Shown here one piece after another: positions 36,306-45,152 of a stretch of DNA of 64,000 nucleotides. Within the stretch, counting starts at the first letter, position 1. The number at the start of each line of letters is the position of its first letter. The position numbers were made by a program, and so were the translations under genes. The stretch is from contig JAWKZV010000002.1 of assembly GCA_041395745.1 (NCBI GenBank), positions 496,001 through 560,000 of the forward strand. Direction: 5' to 3'. A model generated the notes under the pieces. The model ran no database searches and was not told where the DNA came from. It saw only the letters and a list, made by a program, of their open reading frames with translations. Source of the stretch: Porticoccus sp041395745. GTDB lineage: Bacteria; Pseudomonadota; Gammaproteobacteria; Pseudomonadales; Porticoccaceae.

Positions 36306-37169
36306 AAAGGTCTTATTGTTGCCGTTCTGGCTGCCAACGCTAAAGAGCTGGTACCACGCATTGCTAGTATCGTACTCCGTGGACGACCAGTAGCCGCTGG
36401 TCGTAAAGCCTGTGATGGTGGCGGCATTACGCCATAACAGGTCAAGCTCCGTGCGGGCCGGCAAGTACCAGTCCGTATAGCCGCCGTCGGTCAGGTTCTC
36501 GCACAACTCAAACGCAGGAAAATCCGATAACACGCCGCCACGGTTTGCGGAATTTATCTTGCCGTCTTCCGTTGAATCGGTCGATATATCATCCGTGCCT
36601 GTCGCGTTTTTCCACTGGCTTGCTGTGCTTTGGTTGGCTTGGGTTACATAGATCGCTTTGGTGACACCGACATCGGCACTATTCGCATCATAATAGGTGA
36701 TACAGCCCGCAAATTTTGGATTACCACCACCGCTGGCATCGCCGCTGCATACATCGCCAACATTCGGACACGCCGGATCGGGCGTACAGCCTCCCATAGA
36801 AGCGCCTACCGCCTGTATCCAGTCATCACCGTCGCAATATTGCAGAACATGATTATCCTGATTGTAAAGGATCTGTCCTTCCGGTGCGGCTGGGGTGGTG
36901 CAGCCCGCACCACCGGCGGCGGGGTTGATCGCGCCCATCGCCACCCATAGCCCGTTAATGCAGACCTGCGGGACGCGGTAATCGCTGTTATAAAGTATTT
37001 CTCCTTCCGGCCCGGCGGGCGCCGTGCAATCGGCAGCGTAGGCGGGTACGGAAATAGAAAGGGAAGAAAAAAGAAATAGGAGGAAAGAGTATTGTCGCGC
37101 CCGTCTTGACAGGTTTTTTTTAGTCGGGATAAAACGGTCTTTTCTTGTTGTTATTTTCATGCGATCCAT
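36273..37169 (-). CDS. secreted DUF1566-domain protein
   Basis: 298 aa. A basic N-terminus is followed by a hydrophobic signal segment ending AYAADC. Two copies of a small module follow: CTAPAGPEGEILYN...CINGLWVAMG and CTTPAAPEGQILYN...CDGDDWIQAVG. The C-terminus is a DUF1566/Lcl-type domain (ANRGGVLSDFPAFELCENL, WYLPARTELDLL, GYWSSTEYD, NFGVRCVRRD). Such domains occur in surface or secreted proteins. The small module recurs in the S74-type gene next door, so the two are probably functionally linked. Not a phage gene in this context, as no structural genes are near. Confidence 0.8.
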   Translation of the reverse strand: MDRMKITTRKDRFIPTKKNLSRRARQYSFLLFLFSSLSISVPAYAADCTAPAGPEGEILYNSDYRVPQVCINGLWVAMGAINPAAGGAGCTTPAAPEGQILYNQDNHVLQYCDGDDWIQAVGASMGGCTPDPACPNVGDVCSGDASGGGNPKFAGCITYYDANSADVGVTKAIYVTQANQSTASQWKNATGTDDISTDSTEDGKINSANRGGVLSDFPAFELCENLTDGGYTDWYLPARTELDLLWRNAATITGFTTSGYWSSTEYDTSNAWYQLFSVGSQNGNNKTFNFGVRCVRRD

Positions 37170-37192
37170 CGCTTGGTATTACTGATTTAGCC

Positions 37193-38572
37193 TTACTTTT
37201 TTGTTTCCAGCGCCTCTATACGCTTTGTTAATTCATCAATCTCTTTTTTTTGAGCATTAATAACTACCTGTTGCTCTTTCATAGCCTCAACCATGGGGGC
37301 AATAAGGCCGGTATAGTTCAGCGACAGCATTCCTTCGTTACGTTCATAAACCAGATCGGGGAAGAGGGATTGCACGTCCTGCGCGATAAAGCCGAGTTCC
37401 GTCCCTGCATCGGGATCGTCTTTCATTTTGAAAGAAACACCTTGCAGGGCGGTGATTTTGGAAAGCTGTCCTGTTGGAAGATTCGCAATATCAGTTTTAA
37501 GCCGCCGGTCTGACATATCGGTAATCGTGCCGGTATATTCAATGTCGCCGAGAACATCGAGTTCTACGCCCGCATCCGGAGATTGACCGATACCAATCCC
37601 CCCTGATGTTCTTAGATCCCCTGAAACTAGCACAGCTATTCCACCAGCGGTATTTTGAAAAAAGCCCCCATAGCCTATAGCACTCGAAGAAACGCCATGC
37701 ACGCCATAATTCATCCCGCCTGTAGATGAAGCAATTCCATAGACCGCAGCCCCTGTGGAGCTGCTAGTTTGGAAAAAACCTCCCCAGGCGCTTCCAGTAG
37801 TAGATGTATTGACCCCGAATACCCCTCTTCCACTAGGGCTTTTGCTCCAAAAATATCCTCCATAATTTGTTCCGGACGTAGCAGAGACCTCTCCATAAAC
37901 AGCCTGCCCTGAAACGCTCTTTCCATAAACACCTCTGGTATTACCACTAGCCCCCGTAGCATCCCCCTTAAGTGCAGCTGTTCCATTTGTCGTCGTGCTA
38001 TTTGTGACGGTAAGCGTTGTACCATTATAGGTAACATTAGCACTCGCACCAAAAGCCCCTCCACTATTAAACTGCACTTGAGTGTTTGCCCCTGCCGGGC
38101 TACCTCCACCGCCGGAAGCCGTACCCGTGACCCACCCTGAGGCACCGGCGCTATAAAGAAGGACATTGCCGTCGGCAACGCCTGTCGTGCTGACATCCGT
38201 TAAATCGTCAAGAAAAGACGGCACGGCAGTAATCGGAGAAGCTAGTCCTGTAACACCATTGAGGTTCAGGGCATTCATCTGCCCCGTACCGGACACGTCA
38301 AGTTCGACATTCGGTGTGTTATTCCACACTCCAAGTTTTCCGGCGGAGGTAAAGTTGATAAAGCTTTGCCAGTTTGCCCCATCGCAGAGCATCATGTTCC
38401 CGCCGTTAGTTTGCGTGGTCATCGATGTGCGGCGATACCAACCGGCTTCACCGGCGGCACAAACATCACCGGGCTGGGCTTCCTGTGCAGCGGCGGGTAG
38501 GGGCACAACCGTCAGTGTCGATAGTGCGAGAAGGTAGGATAGAAATTTTGTCCTGTAATGTGCCGGATACAT
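37193..38572 (-). CDS. secreted peptidase-S74 (intramolecular chaperone) protein
   Basis: 459 aa. A signal sequence (LLALSTLTVVPLPAAAQ) is followed by a CAAGEAGWY...CDGANWQSF module, and then a long Gly/Ser/Thr-rich beta-helix-like region with repeats such as GGFFQT, GGYFWS and GVYGKS. The C-terminal S74 domain contains SDRRLKTDI (Ser-Asp cleavage dyad region), ELGFIAQDVQSLFPDLV, LNYTGLIAPMVEAM and a terminal coiled coil (EQQVVINAQKKEIDELTKRI). S74 domains trimerise and then self-cleave from phage tail spikes and related fibres. A secreted trimeric fibre is the likely product. Confidence 0.85.
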   Translation of the reverse strand: MYPAHYRTKFLSYLLALSTLTVVPLPAAAQEAQPGDVCAAGEAGWYRRTSMTTQTNGGNMMLCDGANWQSFINFTSAGKLGVWNNTPNVELDVSGTGQMNALNLNGVTGLASPITAVPSFLDDLTDVSTTGVADGNVLLYSAGASGWVTGTASGGGGSPAGANTQVQFNSGGAFGASANVTYNGTTLTVTNSTTTNGTAALKGDATGASGNTRGVYGKSVSGQAVYGEVSATSGTNYGGYFWSKSPSGRGVFGVNTSTTGSAWGGFFQTSSSTGAAVYGIASSTGGMNYGVHGVSSSAIGYGGFFQNTAGGIAVLVSGDLRTSGGIGIGQSPDAGVELDVLGDIEYTGTITDMSDRRLKTDIANLPTGQLSKITALQGVSFKMKDDPDAGTELGFIAQDVQSLFPDLVYERNEGMLSLNYTGLIAPMVEAMKEQQVVINAQKKEIDELTKRIEALETKK

Positions 38573-38683
38573 CCTTGTCCGTTCTTTTTATTATTTTTTG
38601 ATTCCACTTGTTCCAGATTACAACATAAAAGGTTAAGAACAAGGAAAATTTGATTTTTTAGAGATTATTGAAAATCGAAGAAA

Positions 38684-38800
38684 TCACAACTCCAATCTCA
38701 AATATATATCCCTGACCTCATCCGGCTGGATGCCGAGATAGTCTAGCGTTTCCTTCTGGCTTTGGTGGCCGAAGGCTTCCATGAGGATCGGTACTGCCGT
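38684..38800 (-). repeat. 117-bp direct repeat, copy 1 (recombinase 3' end)
   Basis: About 91% identical to 40464-40580. Both copies encode the same C-terminal peptide of the recombinase, with differences mostly at third codon positions. The two copies flank about 1.7 kb of hypothetical genes. Confidence 0.85.
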
Positions 38801-39336
38801 GTCGAGTTCTACCCTCTGGTGATACCCCCAGGTCTTGCGCAGTGTGTGGCTGCCGTAGTTCCCCTTTAATCCCGCCTGCCTTGTCCAATTCTTGACCATG
38901 CGGTTAACACTGCTCACCGTCAGGGCTTTCTTTCGCCCCCGTGAGAGGAAGAGGGGCTGTCCGGATGCTGCCAGCGTAGGACTGCGGGGTAGTGATCCAG
39001 CCAGTGCCGTATGGCGCAGACAGCCCGCTTGTTCAGCGGCACAGCACGGTATTTGCCTGTCTTAGGCTGTTTGATCTCCAGCAAGTCTCCCCATTTCGCA
39101 TCTTCAACCTGGCCGACAGTGATGGAGAGCAATTCACTGGCCCGAAAGGCCGTATTGATCCCGAGGATGAACAGGCACAGATCACGGGGCTTGTGATGTA
39201 ACAGGAGCTTGATGCGCTCGATGGCTTGTCTATCGCGGATCGGTTCGACCTTAATGGCCGCCCCTTTGCGGGGATGATTGGGATTCCGGCCCTGTCCATG
39301 AGCCATTGTGACCTTCGCTTTCCGGCCTTTGCCCAA
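38684..39336 (-). pseudogene. tyrosine recombinase, frameshifted
   Basis: Two frames make one protein. The N-terminal part (38920-39336) runs to DSP near 38955 and contains INTAFRASELLSITVGQV with the first catalytic Arg. The C-terminal part (38684-38917 and upstream) holds GSHTLRKTW (HxLR) and AFGHQSQKETLDYLGI (His...Tyr). A missing C in the CCCC run of the coding strand near 38955 separates them. The protein is a short catalytic-core-only integrase (about 210 aa). The disruption may be natural or a homopolymer error. Confidence 0.8.
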
Positions 39337-39513
39337 CTTTTCTTCTAAAGTTGGCGAAGCCTGTTTGAGTATTGATTATAAAGGCTTTTTCCACTTGAGT
39401 CATAGACTGAATCAGGTTCCAAAGCCCCCTGAATATAGCAGGCATGAATAGAAAGCCAAGAAAAGAAGAAAAGTTTGCGAACAGCAAATTTCCCACTTTT
39501 CAAGGATGTATCT

Positions 39514-39849
39514 ATGAACAGGGTCAAACACGCTTGCGCCGCACTCGCGGCTTGTCTGGTGCTGGGGTTTTCAAATACTTCACTCGCTATCGAAGCAAAG
39601 CATTTGCAAGAAGATATGGAAACCAAAGAAGCATCGCGCCTTACATCGGGTATGGTTCTGATGCTCTCTTATCTTCAATATCGTCTGGGCTACCCTGAAA
39701 GGGGCGAATGTGTCTATGACTGGTATTTTAAGAACCATGATACACCGGGCCATGTCTGGGAAGTTATGCAGAAATATCCAGATAGTCACGCAGAGGGAAT
39801 CGTGTACGCCCTGGCAAAACTGGATTGTTTTACTGGAGATAAGAAATAA
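39514..39849 (+). CDS. secreted hypothetical protein
   Basis: 111 aa from ATG 39514 (AAGG upstream), with a signal peptide NRVKHACAALAACLVLGFS ending near SLAIEA. The mature part is mostly helical with two Cys that could pair (GECVYDWYF and KLDCFTGD). A further in-frame upstream start would lose the signal layout. No family recognised. Confidence 0.55.
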   Translation: MNRVKHACAALAACLVLGFSNTSLAIEAKHLQEDMETKEASRLTSGMVLMLSYLQYRLGYPERGECVYDWYFKNHDTPGHVWEVMQKYPDSHAEGIVYALAKLDCFTGDKK

Positions 39850-39855
39850 ACCTAT

Positions 39856-40119
39856 TTGTTGCTAAGAGAACAACGTTTGGCAATTTTCAGGGCTTCATTC
39901 CCAGAGAGGCCGGTAGCAGAAACGCCACCGCAAGAAATTACATCGAATGAAGCAATCTATACAGAAGAGCTCGTCACGGCGGCTTTATATCATAATAGCT
40001 ATTGGAAATATGTTTATACCAAAAACAAAAAACATATAGATGTGAGGCTAGAAGTTACATTGCGCGAGGCGATGGCTAGGCATATAGTGTATGAGTACTA
40101 CGCGAACATCCTGAGTTGA
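39856..40119 (+). CDS. hypothetical protein, weak start
   Basis: The only initiator is TTG at 39856, six bases after the upstream stop. The body (TSNEAIYTEELVTAALYHN, ending HIVYEYYANILS) is helical and rich in Tyr. It may be a translationally coupled gene or a truncated one; no family is seen. Confidence 0.4.
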   Translation: MLLREQRLAIFRASFPERPVAETPPQEITSNEAIYTEELVTAALYHNSYWKYVYTKNKKHIDVRLEVTLREAMARHIVYEYYANILS

Positions 40120-40158
40120 CATTTTTGATCATTTTTGGTAGAGGTTGAGAGAAAGGTT

Positions 40159-40422
40159 ATGCATAAACTGGATCATGCAACTGATGAAATGACAGATAAA
40201 CAAATATCAAAGATGTCTCTTAAAGACGCGTTAGCAGATGCAGAGCTAAGAGCTGAAGAAGCTGTTATGTATTTGTATGAGAAAAATAAGGAGCGGGCAA
40301 AGGCTAACTCCATACCGTATCATGTTAGTGATGATGAATTGAAAATGGCAATTCAGTCTGCGTCGAAAACTAATTTAAAACTGATGATTAAAACTGGTCA
40401 AGTCGAGTTACCTGCACCATAG
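40159..40422 (+). CDS. hypothetical protein, helical
   Basis: 87 aa from ATG 40159 (GAAAGG upstream). Strongly charged and helical (LKDALADAELRAEEAVMYLYEKN), with no membrane or motif signal. It sits in the segment between the two recombinase 3'-end repeats. Confidence 0.5.
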   Translation: MHKLDHATDEMTDKQISKMSLKDALADAELRAEEAVMYLYEKNKERAKANSIPYHVSDDELKMAIQSASKTNLKLMIKTGQVELPAP

Positions 40423-40463
40423 TTTGGTATGTCATCATTTGAAACTGACACTCGGTTGCCAAG

Positions 40464-40580
40464 TCACAACTCAAGCCTCAAATATATATCCCTGACCTCG
40501 TCCGGCTGGATGCCTAGATAATCTAGCGTTTCCTTCTGGCTTTGATGGCCGAAGGCCTCCATAAGGATCGGTACAGCCGT
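40464..40580 (-). repeat. 117-bp direct repeat, copy 2, joined to a radC remnant
   Basis: About 10 mismatches in 117 to 38684-38800, encoding an identical C-terminal peptide. It stops abruptly at 40580, where radC coding sequence begins on the opposite strand, indicating an old recombination junction. Confidence 0.85.
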
Positions 40581-40894
40581 ATGAACACGAAGTCTTCTTC
40601 GCGCTTTGGCTGAACAACAAACATGAGGTGATCGGGCACGCAGAGCTCTTTCGCGGCACCATCGACGGGGCAAGCGTCTATCCCCGTGAAGTCGTGAAAG
40701 AAGGGCTGGCCCGGAACGCGGCAGCCGTGATCTTCGCCCACAACCACCCCAGCGGTAACCCCGAGCCCTCGCAGGCCGACGAAGCGATTACCCGCCGCCT
40801 CAAAGACGCGCTGGACCTGGTCGATATTCGGGTTCTCGATCACCTGGTGATCGGGGAGACTTCCGTATCACTCGCAGAACGCGGAGCTTTGTAG
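40578..40894 (+). pseudogene. RadC C-terminal remnant (JAMM domain)
   Basis: The frame begins at the junction (YEHEVFFALWLNNKHEVIGH) and keeps the JAMM metal-binding motif HNHPSGNPEPSQAD and the end of the RadC domain (VLDHLVIGETSVSLAERG). The N-terminal half is missing, and the first usable start is an internal GTG (40628). RadC-like genes are common in mobile elements. It is a truncated remnant. Confidence 0.85.
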
Positions 40895-41151
40895 GGGTGA
40901 GTATTTAGCAAAGATATAGAAAAAGACTTTTTATCACTACATGACAGCTATTATTTGACATTGATGAATAGCCCTTAAAGGAATAACAAAAGCTTAATAA
41001 ATGATGGAAAACTATAAAAAGAAAAACCATTAGAAACGGCTTGACATTTGTGCGATAACCTATTAAAAATTAGGCGAAATTGGATTTTTCAAGGTTTATA
41101 AAGGATGGTAAAAGCGTTTCCCCCTCTTAAAAAAGATGCTATTGATTGTTC
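40895..41151. other. AT-rich leader before the two-gene unit
   Basis: About 250 bases of AT-rich sequence between the radC remnant and the next gene. It holds no ORF of note. Promoter-like AT tracts occur, with TTGACA at 41041-41046 followed by TATTAA-type sequence about 17-20 bases later. Confidence 0.45.
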
Positions 41152-41607
41152 ATGCAAGAACTAGCTGAAGCATCTTTCCTTAGTAAAAAGGATTTTTTCA
41201 AAAGTCTTGAACAGTCAACTTGTCTCAAGCCAGGTGTGGTTTATTCGCTTGGGAAATACTTTAAGTCGGATGGTAGCCCTGTAAATACAGTAACTGTTCG
41301 CTTGGCCTTAGAGTGGCCTCTTAAAAAAGGCAAGCCACTTGACACTAAGTATCTTTCCTCATCTTTTGAAATGGCTGTAGCTGCTTCGGAAATATATCGA
41401 GTTAAAAACTATCTGGAAAGTCGAATGGGAGAGGACATAAATGTTTTAGATATTCGCACTGGATGTATAAATGTTCGGTTTAGCCTTCCTGACGATGTGG
41501 ATGTGTCTATGGTGAAGCAAGCAGTAACGTCCCTTTCAAATAATAAAGATATCTATGGCGTTTTATGCGTAGATGGTAACGTATCTGGCAGATCTATTAC
41601 TCCGTAA
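41152..41607 (+). CDS. unknown protein coupled to a nucleoside-phosphorylase-like gene
   Basis: 151 aa from ATG 41152; a TTG 6 bases upstream is less likely. Soluble, with a mainly helical N-terminal half (ASFLSKKDFFKSLEQ) and a C-terminal alternating beta/alpha half with two short strands (NVRFSLP and YGVLCVDG). No family is recognised. The next gene starts directly after its TAA with zero spacing, which implies translational coupling. Base composition is much poorer in GC than that of the chromosome. Confidence 0.6.
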   Translation: MQELAEASFLSKKDFFKSLEQSTCLKPGVVYSLGKYFKSDGSPVNTVTVRLALEWPLKKGKPLDTKYLSSSFEMAVAASEIYRVKNYLESRMGEDINVLDIRTGCINVRFSLPDDVDVSMVKQAVTSLSNNKDIYGVLCVDGNVSGRSITP

Positions 41608-42690
41608 ATGAAAAAGAAAAATCAAAAAATCTCTCAGAAATCCTGTTCTGAGAATAGCGTACACGATTCATATAATGGAATAACAAATATACTAATAGTT
41701 TTGGCCTTGCCGGAAGAAAGAAAATATTTCCACTCTGTTATTTCAAATCGAAAAAACTGGGAAGCGAGATCAGAGAGGCAGCTATTTCTTGCTAAATATC
41801 ACTCTGGCTCTGGTGTTGTGAATGTTTGGGTCAAGACTCTGCAGGGGATGGGACATATAGAGGCTGTTCTTGGTACTACTTCTGCAATCTCAGCAATTAT
41901 GCCAAGTATTGCAGTTATGGTTGGTATCGCCGGATCTTTAAGGCCGAATAAAGTTGGTCTTGGAGATGTCGTTGTTTCTAACCATGCAAAGTATTATGCA
42001 AGCGATAAGGTGTTAGATATAAACGGCTCACTAACATATAAAGTTGTAGATGGAAGTAAAGCCATCCCAGGAGACAAAAACTATATATATGTTGACGGTA
42101 GAGATAAGTTTTTAGATAACTCAATTTTTCGATATGAACGTGATTATATATCTGTTGAGTCAATAGACGATTTAGTGTCCGAGTTTGAAGGTAATTTAAA
42201 TTCTTGTCAGTTAACTGAGTTAAACAGTGAAACTCTGCCTGAAAAAATGTCAGATATCGCAACCACAATAGGCAAGGTGAAAGTTCACATGGGATGGTTG
42301 CTGGGTAGTCATCACGTGGTTGATAGTGGTGAGTATCGAGATTATTTGGTTGAAAAAGACGACTGCTTGAACTTGGATATTCATCGTCAAAAAGGGGATA
42401 GTGATAGGGTTAAATGGCCATCCAGTGGTGAAATTCTAGCCGTTGACATGGAAAGTTATGGTTTCTTGAGGTCAGTTGAAAAGTTGAGGAATACATCCCC
42501 GCGCCATGGTGGTGTAACAAACTTGGCCGGAGGTATTGTTATTCGAGGAATATCTGATCTCTGTGAAAATAAAGGAATGTTAGACAGTTATACTAAAGAC
42601 TCAGTTCGAGAAATAGCAGTACACAATGCCACCGAAGTCGCGTTGAACTTTATTGAAAAGCTCAATTATGATGTTGTTGTTTCAAATTAA
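41608..42690 (+). CDS. nucleoside phosphorylase/nucleosidase-superfamily protein
   Basis: 360 aa. PNP/MTAN-fold motifs in order are ALPEE (33-37), GIAGSL (106-111), GLGDVVVS (117-124), VDMES (279-283, the purine-contacting Met-Glu) and RGISD (313-317, the catalytic Asp). An insertion of about 130 residues lies between the GLGDVV and VDMES motifs. Free-standing PNP-like domains are known effectors in several prokaryotic defence systems (for example Detocs), where they destroy purine nucleotides. Coupling to an unknown partner fits such a unit; a metabolic role is possible but there is no pathway context. Confidence 0.7.
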   Translation: MKKKNQKISQKSCSENSVHDSYNGITNILIVLALPEERKYFHSVISNRKNWEARSERQLFLAKYHSGSGVVNVWVKTLQGMGHIEAVLGTTSAISAIMPSIAVMVGIAGSLRPNKVGLGDVVVSNHAKYYASDKVLDINGSLTYKVVDGSKAIPGDKNYIYVDGRDKFLDNSIFRYERDYISVESIDDLVSEFEGNLNSCQLTELNSETLPEKMSDIATTIGKVKVHMGWLLGSHHVVDSGEYRDYLVEKDDCLNLDIHRQKGDSDRVKWPSSGEILAVDMESYGFLRSVEKLRNTSPRHGGVTNLAGGIVIRGISDLCENKGMLDSYTKDSVREIAVHNATEVALNFIEKLNYDVVVSN

Positions 42691-42765
42691 TGTGTATTGA
42701 GCGTATTTGCTATATGCCTTTTTCAACATTAGCCCTAGAATTAAGAGTTAGGCTTAATAGTCGTA

Positions 42766-42984
42766 CTATTCAATTGACCATCCCTCATGGTTATCAATGA
42801 CTATGATTTCCATCTGGTCGTAGCGCCCTAAAGGGATGTCCCCGGCATTGCTGCATCGCCCTTCGTATAGCCCAAATTTGATTTTCTCAAAAATTGTGGG
42901 GTTCACCCGAAGAACGGTAGGGTACTTGCCGTTCTGTCTGCGGAACGCTATTCGTGCCATTGAAATATCTTTTAGGATCGTCAT
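42766..42984 (-). CDS. hypothetical protein
   Basis: 72 aa from ATG 42984 (MTILKDISMARIAFRRQNGK), compact and beta-rich, ending IIVIDNHEGWSIE. An upstream start would extend it to 43050 without family support. Unknown function. Confidence 0.4.
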   Translation of the reverse strand: MTILKDISMARIAFRRQNGKYPTVLRVNPTIFEKIKFGLYEGRCSNAGDIPLGRYDQMEIIVIDNHEGWSIE

Positions 42985-43217
42985 GGGGCATCCATGCGGG
43001 GTGGAGCAGGGGACCGAGTGAAAGGCCCTTTGACATTCCCGCCCTATCAAGTTGATGATCTTCTCTCTACCTTGATTTTACATAAATGCTGCTTTACATC
43101 GCAAAGTTGTGAGTGGCAGGATAGGGCAAATACGCGCACCTGTTGATACAGGTCAGGGTGCATACAGGATAGGATGCCGGTGGCTTTATCGGGAGCTTCA
43201 ATCGTTACAAAGGGAAA

Positions 43218-43502
43218 TTGACCTATGAGAGCCAAACTGGAACTTGCCTTTTATGTTCTCCTGAACTCCCCAAAACCATCTGGGCATTCGTCCTGGGTGT
43301 TGTCTTCTTTACCTTGATAATCGAACTGGGTGAGCATTACGCTGCCAATCTCCACTTTCAGGGAGCTATGGGCTGGCGTGAGGATTCAATAGCCCACAGA
43401 CTAATACGCCGCTATGACAAGGCCGCGTTTGTCGCATTGGCTAGTTTTTGGGGGCTCGCCATCAAATGCTACCGAAAGGACTGGAAGCGGGTGGTGGGGT
43501 AA
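43218..43502 (+). CDS. small membrane protein (start uncertain)
   Basis: Frame with one strong hydrophobic segment (WAFVLGVVFFTLIIELG) and a basic C-terminus. The only initiator in frame is TTG at 43218, preceded by AAGGGAAA. No family recognised. Confidence 0.4.
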   Translation: MTYESQTGTCLLCSPELPKTIWAFVLGVVFFTLIIELGEHYAANLHFQGAMGWREDSIAHRLIRRYDKAAFVALASFWGLAIKCYRKDWKRVVG

Positions 43503-43559
43503 AGCTGTACTACTCTATAACTAAGAGAAATCGTGAATATCAATCAGGGATGATTGGCA

Positions 43560-44000
43560 ATGTATAAAGCCCTCAAATTCTTTCTGAAGTTCTTCTCCAA
43601 AATGATCGAGCTCGCCATATTTGGATTGGGTCTTGCGATGTTGTATTTCCTGACACAATCAATCTTGCTGGAAGAAGGGCGCGGATACTACACGGTTTAT
43701 GCAAGTTGTGATCGGCATTGCTATGACAGTCTAGGCCTTGATAAGACCACTGAATATAGCGATGAGCTGATCGTGCGATTTGAACGGGAATATATTGGCT
43801 GTACTTATCTGACGCTTTTTGGTTTGAGGTATGACGATGTCTGGCAATCGCCCTGGGAACCCCAAAAGACCGGAGGCGAAAACTTCAAGGGTCTTCGGTC
43901 GGCCTCGTGGCCGCTCACTGATATGGCATTCAATAATGTCGGTCGGGCAATCAGGGAACCACAATATAACTTTGAAAAAGGCTGTCGCCCCAATATCTAG
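43560..44000 (+). CDS. membrane-anchored hypothetical protein
   Basis: 146 aa. An N-terminal basic/aromatic helix (YKALKFFLKFFSKM) and a membrane segment (ELAIFGLGLAMLYFLTQ) precede a mixed soluble domain with Cys pairs (SCDRHCYD). No family is recognised. It is the last gene before a 370-base gap. Confidence 0.45.
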   Translation: MYKALKFFLKFFSKMIELAIFGLGLAMLYFLTQSILLEEGRGYYTVYASCDRHCYDSLGLDKTTEYSDELIVRFEREYIGCTYLTLFGLRYDDVWQSPWEPQKTGGENFKGLRSASWPLTDMAFNNVGRAIREPQYNFEKGCRPNI

Positions 44001-44372
44001 CCTCGTACACGCTTGATAAAGGGGTGTTTCCCGAAGGAAAAGCCTTTCCCCTGCCTAAACCGCTTTCTGGCGTTTACGGACACCCCTTTCGAGCGGGGGA
44101 TGTCTCCCCCGCATCGCCCCCTCTTATGTAGCGCCCGTTCCGGCCACTTTTTTTTAACTGCTCCCTTTTGGGGAAGGGGAAGACTATCACCCTTTTCCCC
44201 TTCATCAAGACATCCCCCTGTCTTCCGCAGCCCTGCTTTGTGCAGACAGGGTGGTTCCCCCTGACTTGATTCCGGTCAAAAGAGGTGATTTTCACTCGCT
44301 TTGCTCGTGCTTCTCCTGGGGTTTTCAACCCCAAAAGGGTGATGTTTTTTTTAAGAATGAAGGAGAAAGAAA
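44001..44372. other. C/G-tract-rich gene-free gap with hairpins
   Basis: About 370 bases rich in C or G runs. Hairpins: GGGGGA/TCCCCC (44095-44110) and TGGGGTT/AACCCCA (44317-44333), the latter followed by an A/G stretch and eight Ts, so terminator-like on the plus strand. No supported ORF. Confidence 0.5.
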
Positions 44373-44741
44373 ATGGATAACGAGCAGAACTTGGAAAATA
44401 GAGCAGACAAGCTGGTTAGTAGAGAAGTGCTGGTATGCCTGAGTGGTCTGGTTGACGAATTTATGCAGCGTGATCCGGAAGGTTTTCTTGATGCTCATCC
44501 GGAGCTGGTCAGTCAATTTGTTGAAGATGAACAAGGCGAAGAAGAATACCTGGAAATTTTCGAGTATTGGGCAGTTTCATCATGGCTTGCAGAAAAACTG
44601 GAAGCTAAAGGGGAGAAGGTAGAGCAGGACTTTTACGGTTTGTGTGTCTGGGGAAGAACCTGCACAGGTCAATCAATCAGTATGGATCACGTTATGAAAC
44701 AGATTGTGAAAGAAACCGGCTATGCAGAGAACTGGCAGTAG
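44373..44741 (+). CDS. conserved plasmid-type hypothetical protein
   Basis: 122 aa, preceded by AAGGAG. Motif-like segment EYWAVSSWLAEKLEAKGEKV followed by GLCVWGRTCTGQSISMD is typical of a small protein repeatedly seen on plasmids and integrated elements; its role is unknown. It is followed closely by another small gene, suggesting an operon. Confidence 0.6.
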   Translation: MDNEQNLENRADKLVSREVLVCLSGLVDEFMQRDPEGFLDAHPELVSQFVEDEQGEEEYLEIFEYWAVSSWLAEKLEAKGEKVEQDFYGLCVWGRTCTGQSISMDHVMKQIVKETGYAENWQ

Positions 44742-44756
44742 GAAAGGAAGCAACCG

Positions 44757-45053
44757 ATGGCAAACACATCATTAAGAGAATATTCGCTGATCTGGAACGG
44801 CATCAAAATCCACATCATTCACATAGGTAAAAGATGGGGTGTCATAGATCATATCGAAATCCGCGCCGTCGATCCGGAAAACGCACCGCTGCCTATAACA
44901 GAAACAGGCTATAAGTCCCATTTCATACAGGAGGAATATCTGGCCGAATATGACAATGCCAAAGAATATGTCTTGGCATGGCTTGACCATGAGTCAAAAC
45001 AGGCAGACTGGCTGGCAGGCGAAGAAAAGCGCAGACAATACAGTCTGTTTTGA
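44757..45053 (+). CDS. hypothetical protein
   Basis: 98 aa, AGGAAGG ribosome-binding site, mixed alpha/beta with no signal. It starts 15 bases after the preceding gene's stop. Such small genes accompany plasmid maintenance loci, but no partition or toxin motif is seen. Confidence 0.5.
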   Translation: MANTSLREYSLIWNGIKIHIIHIGKRWGVIDHIEIRAVDPENAPLPITETGYKSHFIQEEYLAEYDNAKEYVLAWLDHESKQADWLAGEEKRRQYSLF

Positions 45054-45152
45054 ATAGGCGATTAACGGTTAATTAACATAATAAAGTTGTAATGGATTGA
45101 TAAGCACAACCATAGGTTTATCAAGACGCCAGCGGGCAGAAAGAGAGGGAAA

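Noticed and set aside
43047..43235. 62-aa minus-strand ORF overlapping the 43,218 gene
   Set aside because: Short, no motif, and antisense to a likelier membrane gene.
44013..44264. 83-aa plus-strand ORF in the gap before 44,373
   Set aside because: Pro/Phe/Arg composition of a translated C-tract region, hairpins through it, no ribosome-binding site.
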